Shown here in pieces: positions 1 to 5,079 of a stretch of DNA of 5,079 nucleotides. The DNA is taken from the NCBI GenBank assembly GCA_019100305.1, contig JAHRHW010000336.1, positions 1 to 5,079 of the forward strand, read 5' to 3'. The stretch comes from Candidatus Thiodiazotropha taylori (GTDB lineage: Bacteria > Pseudomonadota > Gammaproteobacteria > Chromatiales > Chromatiaceae). The position numbers and the translations under genes are program-made. Every line of letters begins with the position of its first letter. Positions within the stretch are counted from its first letter, which is position 1. The notes below the pieces were generated by a model. It made no database searches and had not been told where the DNA came from. It was given only the letters and a program-made list of their open reading frames with translations.

Positions 1-239
1 CGACTCTGGTAGATCACCTCTCCATCCCAGTGCAATGCGAATGCTTCGAGGCTGGAGAGGATCTCCGCTGCGGATCCCGGGACTTCCCGGGTACGATCCA
101 GGTCTTCCATTCTCACCAGCCAAACCCCCTTGTGGTGGCGGGCATCGAGAAAGCTGCCAACGGCTGCGACCAGGGAGCCAAAATGGAGTTTTCCCGTTGG
201 CGATGGGGCAAAGCGCCCACGATAGGTGAAACTGCTCAT
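1..239 (-). CDS. gluQ: Glutamyl-Q tRNA(Asp) synthetase, N-terminal part (cut by window edge)
   Basis: Only the first 79 codons are present; the reading frame is open to the left edge. The protein is a shortened paralogue of glutamyl-tRNA synthetase. It activates glutamate with ATP and attaches it to the queuosine base in the anticodon of tRNA-Asp, in the cytoplasm. What is seen: the class I synthetase signature GRFAPSPTGKLHFGSL at residues 8-23, with HFGS as the HIGH-type ATP-binding motif, then WLVRMEDLD at 40-48, and the REVPGSA stretch at 51-57 that is typical of GluQ rather than full GltX. The ATG at 239 is chosen because the motif starts a few residues later, as in the family. A purine-rich AGAGGA lies at 242-247, unusually close to the start. 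The gene follows dksA by 66 bases with a terminator between them, the arrangement known in enterobacteria. Family assignment is firm; the rest of the gene, including the zinc-binding region, is outside the window. Confidence 0.93.
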   Translation of the reverse strand, partial: MSSFTYRGRFAPSPTGKLHFGSLVAAVGSFLDARHHKGVWLVRMEDLDRTREVPGSAAEILSSLEAFALHWDGEVIYQS

Positions 240-258
240 CGTCCTCTGACCATAACGC

Positions 259-284
259 AAAAAACCGGCTTGCGCCGGTTTTTT
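259..284 (-). terminator. Rho-independent terminator between dksA and gluQ
   Basis: A five-pair GC stem (265-269 with 274-278) is flanked by A6 (259-264) and T6 (279-284), so the A and T runs can also pair. In the minus-strand transcript the loop is GCAA, a GNRA tetraloop that stabilises the hairpin, and it is followed by six U. The sequence is symmetric and could work in both directions. It lies 21 bases after the dksA stop and ends 20 bases before the gluQ start, so it should end most dksA transcripts and limit gluQ to read-through. An intergenic terminator at this place is known for the dksA-gluQ operon of enterobacteria. Confidence 0.92.
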
Positions 285-305
285 ACTGGAAAAATCCGAT
301 CAGCG

Positions 306-746
306 TCAGCCCATCTGTTTTTCACGAATCTCATCTAAGGTCTTACAGTCTATGCAGAGCGTGGCGGTCGGTCTGGCCTCCAGTCGGCGGATACCGATCT
401 CAACGCCGCAGGACTCGCAATAGCCATACTCTTTGTTATCGATCTTCTCCAAGGCCTCATCGATTTTCTTGATCAGTTTTCTCTCCCGATCCCTGGTACG
501 CAGCTCAAGACTGAATTCAGACTCCTGGGTGGCGCGGTCGTTGGGATCAGGGAAATTGGCAGCCTCATCCTGCATATGGTGAACCGTACGGTCGACCTCC
601 TGCATCAGATTGGATTTCCAAGCAGCAAGTATGGAGCGGAAATGGTTCTCCTGCCCCTCACTCATATACTCTTCGCCCTTAGCGGGTTCATAGGGCTCGA
701 TGCCGAAGGATCCAGCACCTTTTGCGGTGGCTTTCTTCTGGGCCAT
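306..746 (-). CDS. dksA: RNA polymerase-binding transcription factor DksA
   Basis: The 146-residue protein corresponds to E. coli DksA (151 aa) with an N-terminus about four residues shorter. DksA enters the secondary channel of RNA polymerase and, with ppGpp, represses rRNA promoters and activates amino-acid promoters. Seen: a Lys/Ala-rich N-terminal tail (1-10); a coiled-coil region (about 35-105) whose tip carries the DxxDxA motif as D67, D70 and A72, matching the catalytic-tip residues D71 and D74 of E. coli; and a four-cysteine zinc finger, C110-x2-C113-x17-C131-x2-C134, with the near-invariant GVEIGIRRLEARPTA between. It ends with the usual EIREKQ. The ATG at 746 has AGAGG at 755-759, eight bases away. 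A second ATG four bases upstream (748-750) is out of frame. A candidate promoter lies just upstream. No key residue is missing. Confidence 0.98.
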   Translation of the reverse strand: MAQKKATAKGAGSFGIEPYEPAKGEEYMSEGQENHFRSILAAWKSNLMQEVDRTVHHMQDEAANFPDPNDRATQESEFSLELRTRDRERKLIKKIDEALEKIDNKEYGYCESCGVEIGIRRLEARPTATLCIDCKTLDEIREKQMG

Positions 747-775
747 TCATGGTACCTCTTACGTGAAGGCGCATA

Positions 776-804
776 TCTATACCAGAAAGGGGAGAACGAA
801 ACAA
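776..804 (-). promoter_or_regulatory. Candidate sigma-70 promoter of dksA with extended -10
   Basis: On the minus strand a -35-like TTGTTT (799-804) is followed after exactly 17 bases by TATAGA (776-781). TGG sits directly before the -10, which makes it a TGn extended -10 element. The predicted start is near 769, giving a leader of about 22 bases that contains the dksA ribosome binding site (755-759). The -35 box matches the consensus only in its TTG half. The spacing and extended -10 make this the best promoter candidate in front of dksA, but no start site has been measured. Confidence 0.55.
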
Positions 805-974
805 TACATGGTTAAACCAGAATCAAATATCTGGCACAGAGTTGATGCGCAGGGTTCTGATCCCTGTAAGGCGATTGACAGCCAATTGCAAAGTTCTCTC
901 TTCCATCATTAAGGTTGACCAAAATTCAGAAAAAATAAAGGTTGAGCGGGAATAACATTCCTTGGGGACGCTCC

Positions 975-1009
975 TTTGTTGATCTATGGCATCATTTTGT
1001 TATCTATGG
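975..1009. repeat. Imperfect direct repeat TTTGTT(G)ATCTATGG
   Basis: The two copies are 975-989 and 996-1009; the first has one extra G in the middle. The shared ATCTATGG halves (982-989, 1002-1009) are exactly 20 bases apart, about two helical turns, so two protein molecules could sit on the same face of the DNA. The regulatory role is inferred from spacing and from the position between divergent genes. Confidence 0.5.
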
Positions 1010-1099
1010 ATCGATCCGCTGAACGACCGGATTACTTCGGCGCAATCGTCAGAATCAGCGGATGGCGATCGAAAAAATGCCAAATCCTGACACTTAGCA

Positions 1100-1123
1100 G
1101 GGTAATCGCAGCATCAATTACCC
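1100..1123. promoter_or_regulatory. Inverted repeat GGGTAAT-N10-ATTACCC, candidate operator upstream of cbbY
   Basis: A perfect seven-base inverted repeat (1100-1106 with 1117-1123) has a 10-base spacer. The half-site with one more base, GGGTAATC, recurs at 1178-1185. If the weak promoter at 1157-1165 is real, the palindrome is centred near -60, where LysR-type activators such as CbbR usually bind. Its inner T-N10-A spacing differs by one base from the usual LysR T-N11-A box. The repeat is seen directly; the regulator is speculation. Confidence 0.4.
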
Positions 1124-1156
1124 CACTTGATCATGTGCGAGCAATCCCGGTTTTGT

Positions 1157-1165
1157 TGTTACACT
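1157..1165 (+). promoter_or_regulatory. Weak candidate extended -10 for cbbY
   Basis: TGT directly before TACACT gives a TGn extended -10 that matches the -10 consensus at four of six positions. No -35 box is found at the right distance, so an activator would be needed. The predicted start is near 1172, leaving a leader of about 45 bases. This is the best of several poor candidates in the region. Confidence 0.27.
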
Positions 1166-1216
1166 ATGGCGCCGTCGGGGTAATCATCCCGGGTTGTATA
1201 TGATGAAGGTGTGAAA

Positions 1217-1990
1217 ATGGCTGAATTAGAGGCACTGATATTTGATGTGGACGGCACCCTTGCCGACACCGAGAGAGATGGGCATAGAGTTGCTTTCAAT
1301 CTGGCTTTCGAAGAGGCCGGACTGGACTGGGAGTGGTCTGTGGAGCTGTATGGAAAACTGCTTGCGGTAACCGGCGGTAAGGAGCGTATCCGCCACTATC
1401 TGGCAAACTACAATACCGCTTTTCAGGGGCCGGCAGAGCTGGATGAGTTCATCGCTGGACTGCACGCGGCAAAAACCGAGCACTACACAAGGATGCTTGC
1501 GGAGGGCATGATACCCGTGCGAAACGGAGTCAAAAGGTTACTGCAGGAGGCGAGAGAGCAGGGTTTGCGTCTGGCAATTGCCACCACCACCACACCGGCG
1601 AATGTCAGTGCGCTGCTGCAACACAGTCTGGATCCGCAAGCGGAGTCCTGGTTCGAAGTGATCGCGGCAGGCGATATTGTGCCGGCGAAGAAACCGGCGC
1701 CGGATATCTATATCTGGGCCATGCAGCAGATGAAGTTGCAGCCACAGGTCTGCATGGCGTTCGAGGATTCCCATAATGGGGTTCAGTCGGCGAGTCGCGC
1801 CTCAATCGATACCATTCTGGTGACAACCAATGGCTACACCGAGGAGGATGATTTTACCGGTGCCAGCCTGATCATCGATCAGCTTGGTGAACCCGACCAG
1901 CCTTTCCGGCTCCTGAACGGCACTGCCGGTGATTTCAGTTACACCAATATCGAGATGCTGCGGGCACTCCATGGCCATGGTGTGAAATGA
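1217..1990 (+). CDS. cbbY: CbbY-type HAD phosphatase (xylulose-1,5-bisphosphate phosphatase)
   Basis: The 257-residue protein is a haloacid dehalogenase-superfamily phosphatase, subfamily IA. Family knowledge: CbbY removes a phosphate from xylulose-1,5-bisphosphate, a misfire product that blocks RuBisCO. Seen: motif I FDVDGTLADTE (9-19) with nucleophile D10 and acid/base D12; a helical cap with the CbbY-typical TGGKERI (52-58) and AKTE (85-88); motif II in LAIATTTT (119-126); motif III KKPAPDIY with K159; and motif IV FEDSHNG with E183 and D184. These cap motifs recall Rhodobacter CbbY rather than a general phosphoglycolate or beta-phosphoglucomutase enzyme. The protein is about 25 residues longer at the C-terminus than typical CbbY. 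ATG 1217 is chosen over GTG 1211 because GAAGG (1205-1209) is seven bases from the ATG and only one from the GTG. The stop overlaps the next start in ATGA. No RuBisCO gene is in view, so the substrate rests on similarity. Confidence 0.87.
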   Translation: MAELEALIFDVDGTLADTERDGHRVAFNLAFEEAGLDWEWSVELYGKLLAVTGGKERIRHYLANYNTAFQGPAELDEFIAGLHAAKTEHYTRMLAEGMIPVRNGVKRLLQEAREQGLRLAIATTTTPANVSALLQHSLDPQAESWFEVIAAGDIVPAKKPAPDIYIWAMQQMKLQPQVCMAFEDSHNGVQSASRASIDTILVTTNGYTEEDDFTGASLIIDQLGEPDQPFRLLNGTAGDFSYTNIEMLRALHGHGVK

Positions 1991-3144
1991 CCGAAATCGC
2001 CAGACGGATGGCGCAGATCGCGCCATTTCACGTGATGGATCTGTTGGCAAAGGCCCGTCAGCTGGAGGCTCAGGGACGTTCGATCATCCATATGGAGATC
2101 GGTGAGCCGGACTATCCGACGCCGCAACCTGTGGTTGCGGCGGCGCAGAGGGCTCTCAGCGGTGGCAATGTCCACTATACTCCGGCAACTGGCTTGCCGG
2201 AGTTGCGTCAGGAGATTGCCGCCTACTACGGAAGCAAATATCGGGTCGAGGTGGATCCGCATCAGGTGATCGTGACACCCGGCTCATCCGGTGCGTTGCA
2301 GTTGTTGATGAATGTGCTGATCAATCCGGGGGAGTCGGTTCTTATGGCCGATCCAGGATACCCCTGCAATCGCCACTTTGTTTCAATGGTCGATGGTATC
2401 CCGGTGGGTGTGCCGGTCGGGGAGGATACCGCATACCAATTAACTGCCGAACTGGTGGAGCAGGCATGGCGGGATGATACCAAAGCGGTTCTGATCGCCT
2501 CTCCCTCCAATCCCACCGGGACATTGCTGGCTGAATCCGAGCTGAGACAGCTGTATGACAAGGTTGCTGAATTGGGCGGGATACTGATCGTTGACGAGAT
2601 CTATCTGGGTCTGACCTACGGTGCTGAGGCGAATACCGCTCTGGATATCAGTTCCGAGATCTGTGTGATCAGCAGCTTTTCAAAATATTTCTGTATGACC
2701 GGCTGGCGATTGGGTTGGATGGTCGCCCCCGAGGCGATGATCGATCCACTGGATCGTTTGGCGCAAAACATGTTCCTCTCAGCGCCAACCCTGTCTCAGA
2801 TGGCCGCCATGAGCGCCTTTTCTGCGGAGGTGATCGATATTCTGGAGCAGCGGCGTCTGGCCTTTCAACAGCGGCGGGATTTTCTGCTTCCAGCGTTGCG
2901 GGATCTGGGTTTCTCTCTGCCGGTGACCCCTCAAGGGGCCTTCTATCTCTATGCCGGCTGCGGGGAGCACGCCAGTGACAGTCAAAAACTGGCCCAACAG
3001 CTGCTCAATGAGGCAGGTGTTGCCGTCACCCCCGGTCTCGATTTCGGTTTCAATCGGCCTGAATCCTATCTAAGATTCGCCTATACCACGTCAATGGATC
3101 AGCTGCAGGAAGGGGTGGAGCGGATCGCCCGTTTTCTCACCTAG
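1987..3144 (+). CDS. Class I/II PLP-dependent aminotransferase (AspC-like, COG0436 type)
   Basis: This 385-residue, full-length fold-type I aminotransferase transfers an amino group between an amino acid and a 2-oxo acid using pyridoxal phosphate, in the cytoplasm. Seen: the N-terminal IHMEIGEPDYPTP (34-46); HYTPATGLPELR (63-74); the phosphate-binding TPGSSGALQ (97-105); Y125 in DPGYP; N175 in SPSNPTG; D203 and Y206 in VDEIY; the Schiff-base lysine K233 in SSFSKYF; GWRLGW with R241; and R363 in YLRFAY, which should bind the substrate carboxylate. All catalytic residues are present. The start codon overlaps the cbbY stop (ATGA) and has no clear ribosome binding site, so translation is probably coupled to cbbY. 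ATG 2008, which would remove seven residues, is an alternative start. The amino donor cannot be told from sequence: aspartate, alanine, aromatic and related specificities share this scaffold. Confidence 0.93.
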   Translation: MTEIARRMAQIAPFHVMDLLAKARQLEAQGRSIIHMEIGEPDYPTPQPVVAAAQRALSGGNVHYTPATGLPELRQEIAAYYGSKYRVEVDPHQVIVTPGSSGALQLLMNVLINPGESVLMADPGYPCNRHFVSMVDGIPVGVPVGEDTAYQLTAELVEQAWRDDTKAVLIASPSNPTGTLLAESELRQLYDKVAELGGILIVDEIYLGLTYGAEANTALDISSEICVISSFSKYFCMTGWRLGWMVAPEAMIDPLDRLAQNMFLSAPTLSQMAAMSAFSAEVIDILEQRRLAFQQRRDFLLPALRDLGFSLPVTPQGAFYLYAGCGEHASDSQKLAQQLLNEAGVAVTPGLDFGFNRPESYLRFAYTTSMDQLQEGVERIARFLT

Positions 3145-3286
3145 TGGCGCTTACTCAAGCGTTATTTGGTGGCACATGGCTCCAACCCTACTGTTGAATT
3201 CATGGTGTAGGGTGGAGCGATGCCCCACCAATGCCCTTAAATAAAACGAGATGCAATGAGCTTTTAGTGCTTAAGTAAGCACCATT
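3143..3286. repeat. Nested imperfect palindrome, REP/MITE-like element
   Basis: Two inverted repeats are nested. The outer arms, 3145-3164 and 3265-3284, pair at 16 of 20 positions, with two more G-T pairs. The inner arms, 3166-3191 and 3207-3231, pair at 22 of 25 positions with one bulged A and a 15-base loop (3192-3206). The inner arms contain ACCCTAC/GTAGGGT and TTGGTGG/CCACCAA. They recall the GTAGGGTGGA...CCCACCAA-type dispersed repeats common between genes in some gammaproteobacteria; that likeness is from memory. The element starts at the aminotransferase stop codon and ends 37 bases before the cysZ stop. It carries no transposase. In RNA it would fold strongly and may end or protect both convergent transcripts, although there is no U-run of a classical terminator. 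Confidence 0.75.
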
Positions 3287-3322
3287 CGTCGCAAGCTCCA
3301 TTTGCCGGCAGCAGACAACTCT

Positions 3323-4066
3323 TTACTCCTTCGGCATCTTCTGCAGCTGCTGGTGCCAGAATACGGTGGCACCGGCCACGCCGGCCGGCATCGCCAGAAA
3401 ATTCAGCAGCGGTACCATCATCATCGCGGTCAGGCCGCCGCCAAAGGCCAGCGAGGTCATTCGCACCCGCTTCAAGCGGTGATGTTGTTCCTTGAAAGGC
3501 AGTTTGTGATTGGCCATCGGGTAGTCGCCATATTCGAGGGCAAGAAACCAGGCACTGAAGAGCAGCCAGAGAAAGGGGGCTGCGAGATTGATCACCGGAA
3601 TCAGAAACAGTAACAACAGGGGTATGGCGCGTAGTAGAAAATAGAAAAGTTTGCGTAGTTCAGAGAGTATCGAGGGCAACACCTCTTTCATGATCTGTTT
3701 TGCCCCACCGGGTTGATCGCCGAGTTCGCCGCCCAGATAGAGTTCCACCTTCTCCGCCAGCAGGCCGTTGAAGGGCGAGGCAATCAGATTGGCGATCACG
3801 GTGAATGTATAGAAAACAACCAAAATGATGGCGATGGCGAAAAGTGGCCACAACAGCCAGCGAAGCCAGGCCAACCAGCTCTCATCGTCGGGCAGAAAGC
3901 GATCCATCAATTGCTCGAATTGATCGACGCCCAGCCAGACCAGCAGACTGAATACCACAATATTGATTAACAGCGGGATTAAAACAAAGGGTCTGATTCC
4001 CGGTTTGAAAAGTAACTTCAAACCTTCTAACAGATAGCCGGCGCCCGAGACTGGATTGCTATTCAT
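3323..4066 (-). CDS. cysZ: Sulfate transporter CysZ
   Basis: The 247-residue inner-membrane protein matches E. coli CysZ (253 aa) along its length. CysZ lets sulfate into the cytoplasm for reduction and cysteine synthesis. Seen: KLLFKPGIRPFVLIPLLIN (17-35) running into the first hydrophobic segment (about 25-47); a second long one (about 68-96); the CysZ signature IASPFNGLLAE (95-105); a hydrophobic pair (about 140-178); ALEYGDYPMANHKLPF (176-191); and a last hydrophobic region (about 205-236) with PLLNFLAMPAGVAGAT. ATG 4066 is the first possible start, because an in-frame TAG precedes it directly; a weak AGG lies at 4076-4078, nine bases away. The gene converges with the aminotransferase across the palindromic element. 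No other cys gene is adjacent, so it appears to be transcribed alone. No clear promoter is visible upstream. Confidence 0.95.
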   Translation of the reverse strand: MNSNPVSGAGYLLEGLKLLFKPGIRPFVLIPLLINIVVFSLLVWLGVDQFEQLMDRFLPDDESWLAWLRWLLWPLFAIAIILVVFYTFTVIANLIASPFNGLLAEKVELYLGGELGDQPGGAKQIMKEVLPSILSELRKLFYFLLRAIPLLLLFLIPVINLAAPFLWLLFSAWFLALEYGDYPMANHKLPFKEQHHRLKRVRMTSLAFGGGLTAMMMVPLLNFLAMPAGVAGATVFWHQQLQKMPKE

Positions 4067-4455
4067 CTATGAATACCTGGATTGCTTGATCTGGATGAAA
4101 TGTGGAAAGTGGGAGAATTAAAACTCATTCCGATTTGCCCGGAGAGTACACTGATTCCCTCGATCAGAGAAATCTTTTGGCTGCCTTCAGAAGAGCGCCA
4201 TACACTTTTTTACAATTCGGATAGTGCGCCTCGGATCGAATGAAAACCGCTGTGAAACGGAGTCGAGACGTGTTTGAAAGCAGCGACATCACACTATTTT
4301 TAGATGCATTCTCAAAAGATTGATTCAATTCACATTAGCGCCTCTGGAGAGCTATCAACAATCTGTCGAATCAGTCGATATAAAGTAGGATTGTAGTTCA
4401 CTGCTTTACTGCACTGACTGCTGAGAATGGGTGGTACTTATAGGGTATCCTACTG

Positions 4456-4510
4456 ATCCATTTGGTAAATCGATTTTGATTGCACCTAGATTTACCAACT
4501 ATACTTGGAT
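4456..4510. repeat. Inverted repeat TTGGTAAATC / GATTTACCAA
   Basis: A perfect 10-base inverted repeat (4462-4471 with 4489-4498) encloses a 17-base loop. A further five-base pair, ATCCA (4456-4460) with TGGAT (4506-4510), lies outside it across an asymmetric gap. No T-run follows, so it is not an intrinsic terminator. It lies about 130-170 bases before the exported-protein gene and could be an operator or part of a structured leader. Confidence 0.6.
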
Positions 4511-4537
4511 TCAGTTCACACTTCTCATAGACTGAAT
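4509..4537. repeat. Inverted repeat ATTCAGT / ACTGAAT
   Basis: A perfect seven-base inverted repeat (4509-4515 with 4531-4537) encloses a 15-base loop. It shares its first two bases with the outer arm of the preceding inverted repeat, so the two outer structures would compete slightly. Seven-base repeats at this distance can arise by chance; the tandem placement is what makes it worth recording. Confidence 0.4.
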
Positions 4538-4575
4538 GGTAACTTGTGAGTACGATCAACAAAAATTTAGTGGCG

Positions 4576-4590
4576 GGAATTTAAACTTCC
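4576..4590. promoter_or_regulatory. Short near-palindrome GGAATTTAAACTTCC
   Basis: This 15-base sequence is symmetric at all but one pair of positions. It ends 36 bases before the start codon of the exported-protein gene, a usual place for an operator near the transcription start. No matching regulator is visible, and the role is inferred only from symmetry and position. Confidence 0.25.
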
Positions 4591-4626
4591 TAATAAATCG
4601 GATTTGTATCTTGCCTGAGGCTGAAA

Positions 4627-5079
4627 ATGTTGAAACACAACACTAAATATTTCTCGTACAGTCATCTGCGTAATTCTGTTGTTGGTCTGTTGTCCATGCT
4701 TCTTTTGGCCATGCCACTGAGCAGTTTTGCCAGAAACGTTGGAAATCTACCCTTCAATGAGAATTTCGATGTCAACAACTATCAGGACATCGTCTGGGTC
4801 ACCAACGGTGCTCGACACAGCTGGCTGTCGAGTGGCGGATGGCAGGGTGGTGGTGCCGCTCAGATATTCCCGATCACCAATGGTCAGGGATATAACGGTG
4901 TTGGTCAGTTCACCGGTATGAATACCGAACAGCTCAATGTCAGATGGCTAATGCGCCATGGGCCTGGTTTCAATACTGCCGGTTTTGTACAGACCAAAGT
5001 CATTATCATGAACCGGATCGATTACCGGGAGAGGCCGATGATCATCGGTCGCGGCACCGACTGGAGAACCTGGGGTGCC
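4627..5079 (+). CDS. Sec-exported protein of unknown family, N-terminal part (cut by window edge)
   Basis: An open frame of 151 codons runs from ATG 4627 to the right edge without a stop. A ribosome binding site GAGG lies at 4617-4620, six bases before the ATG, and an in-frame TAA at 4594-4596 bounds the start. Residues 1-35 form a signal peptide: a basic n-region with K3, K7 and R15; a hydrophobic core VVGLLSMLLLAMPL (18-31); and a likely cleavage after SFA (33-35). The mature part opens with LPFNENFD (41-48) and is rich in Gly, Trp and Asn, with GGWQGGGAAQIFPITNGQGY at 70-89 and QLNVRWLMRHGPGF at 102-115. There is no cysteine and no lipobox. The LPFxExF opening and strand-rich pattern resemble the start of beta-sandwich domains of the concanavalin-like type, but I do not recognise the family. 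It may act in the periplasm, on the surface or outside the cell. Upstream sequence suggests its own transcription unit. Confidence 0.85.
   Translation, partial: MLKHNTKYFSYSHLRNSVVGLLSMLLLAMPLSSFARNVGNLPFNENFDVNNYQDIVWVTNGARHSWLSSGGWQGGGAAQIFPITNGQGYNGVGQFTGMNTEQLNVRWLMRHGPGFNTAGFVQTKVIIMNRIDYRERPMIIGRGTDWRTWGA

Larger units (their letters stand above)
747..1216. other. Divergent intergenic region between dksA and cbbY
   Basis: These 470 bases separate two divergently transcribed genes. The left end holds the dksA promoter and ribosome binding site. The middle holds a short CAGGG/CCCTG hairpin (850-866), a repeated AAGGTTGA (911-918 and 938-945), a 14-15-base direct repeat (975-1009) and a nine-base inverted repeat (1014-1022 with 1055-1063). 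The right end holds a GGGTAAT palindrome (1100-1123) and a possible cbbY promoter. No convincing protein or stable RNA gene is seen. A TTG-start frame of 75 codons (976-1203) is judged spurious. Confidence 0.7.
4067..4626. other. Gene-poor, AT-richer intergenic region between cysZ and the exported-protein gene
   Basis: These 560 bases separate divergent genes and look visibly richer in A and T than the flanking genes. I find no open frame worth calling on either strand, no tRNA and no clear terminator. Structure is confined to the right part: two tandem inverted repeats (4456-4510 and 4509-4537) and a small palindrome (4576-4590) before the ribosome binding site of the next gene. TATAAA at 4379-4384 lacks a -35 partner. 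The left 300 bases hold nothing I can support. An unrecognised small RNA or a long leader is possible. Confidence 0.6.

Noticed and set aside
30..338. Plus-strand frame of 102 codons
   Set aside because: It is antisense to gluQ and crosses the terminator; the minus-strand gene is certain.
850..866. CAGGG/CCCTG hairpin upstream of the dksA promoter
   Set aside because: A five-pair stem without a T-run is common by chance and does not make a terminator.
576..912. Two plus-strand frames overlapping the start of dksA
   Set aside because: Both are antisense to conserved DksA codons and have no family resemblance.
1014..1063. Nine-base inverted repeat ATCCGCTGA / TCAGCGGAT with a 32-base gap
   Set aside because: The loop is long and there is no T-run; kept only as a note in the intergenic entry because chance is likely.
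976..1203. Open frame of 75 codons with a TTG start and a GGGGA seven bases upstream, ending just before cbbY
   Set aside because: It lies across the direct and inverted repeats, has no recognisable motif or clear membrane-protein design, uses a rare start, and fills a gap where regulatory sequence is expected. Conservation in relatives would reopen the case.
1200..1214. Four-codon leader frame (MMKV) overlapping the cbbY start region
   Set aside because: It overlaps the ribosome binding site of cbbY, has no run of regulatory codons and no alternative hairpins, so it is most likely chance.
3302..3970. Plus-strand frames within cysZ
   Set aside because: They are antisense shadows of a well-conserved membrane protein; their Gln/His-rich composition is what the complement of such a gene gives.
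4153..4174. Imperfect palindrome around a GATC centre upstream of cysZ
   Set aside because: Only 14 of 22 positions are symmetric, too weak to call an operator.
4727..4921. Plus-strand frame of 64 codons inside the exported-protein gene
   Set aside because: It is in another frame of a longer open frame that has a ribosome binding site and a signal peptide.

Overview
The window looks like chromosomal DNA of a gammaproteobacterium. The evidence is a dksA-gluQ gene pair in the order seen in that class, a CysZ close to the enterobacterial protein, and moderately GC-rich coding sequence. A CbbY-type phosphatase (xylulose-1,5-bisphosphate phosphatase) suggests an autotroph that uses RuBisCO, for example a sulfur-oxidising lineage. 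That lifestyle is inferred; no RuBisCO or sulfur-oxidation gene lies inside the window.

Layout, left to right. On the minus strand lie the 5' part of gluQ (cut by the left edge), a strong hairpin terminator, and dksA with its own promoter and ribosome binding site. A 470-base divergent intergenic region follows; it holds short direct and inverted repeats that look like regulator sites. On the plus strand, cbbY and a class I PLP aminotransferase overlap by ATGA and probably form a translationally coupled pair. Next comes a compact, nested, roughly 140-bp imperfect palindrome that begins at the aminotransferase stop codon and fills most of the gap to the convergent cysZ gene on the minus strand. 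After cysZ there is a 560-base AT-richer, gene-poor region with two tandem inverted repeats. The window ends inside a plus-strand gene for a Sec-exported protein of unknown family that runs off the right edge.

How the genes fit together. dksA (ppGpp-dependent transcription factor) and gluQ (tRNA-Asp queuosine modification) are the familiar regulatory and translation pair with an intergenic terminator. cbbY clears an inhibitory sugar bisphosphate by-product of RuBisCO; its partner aminotransferase may serve central amino-acid metabolism, but its substrate cannot be read from sequence. CysZ admits sulfate for cysteine synthesis. The exported protein has no visible functional link to the others.

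I see no convincing new defence, mobile or biosynthetic system. The items most worth following are the palindromic repeat element, the possible operator in front of cbbY, and the unrecognised exported protein.
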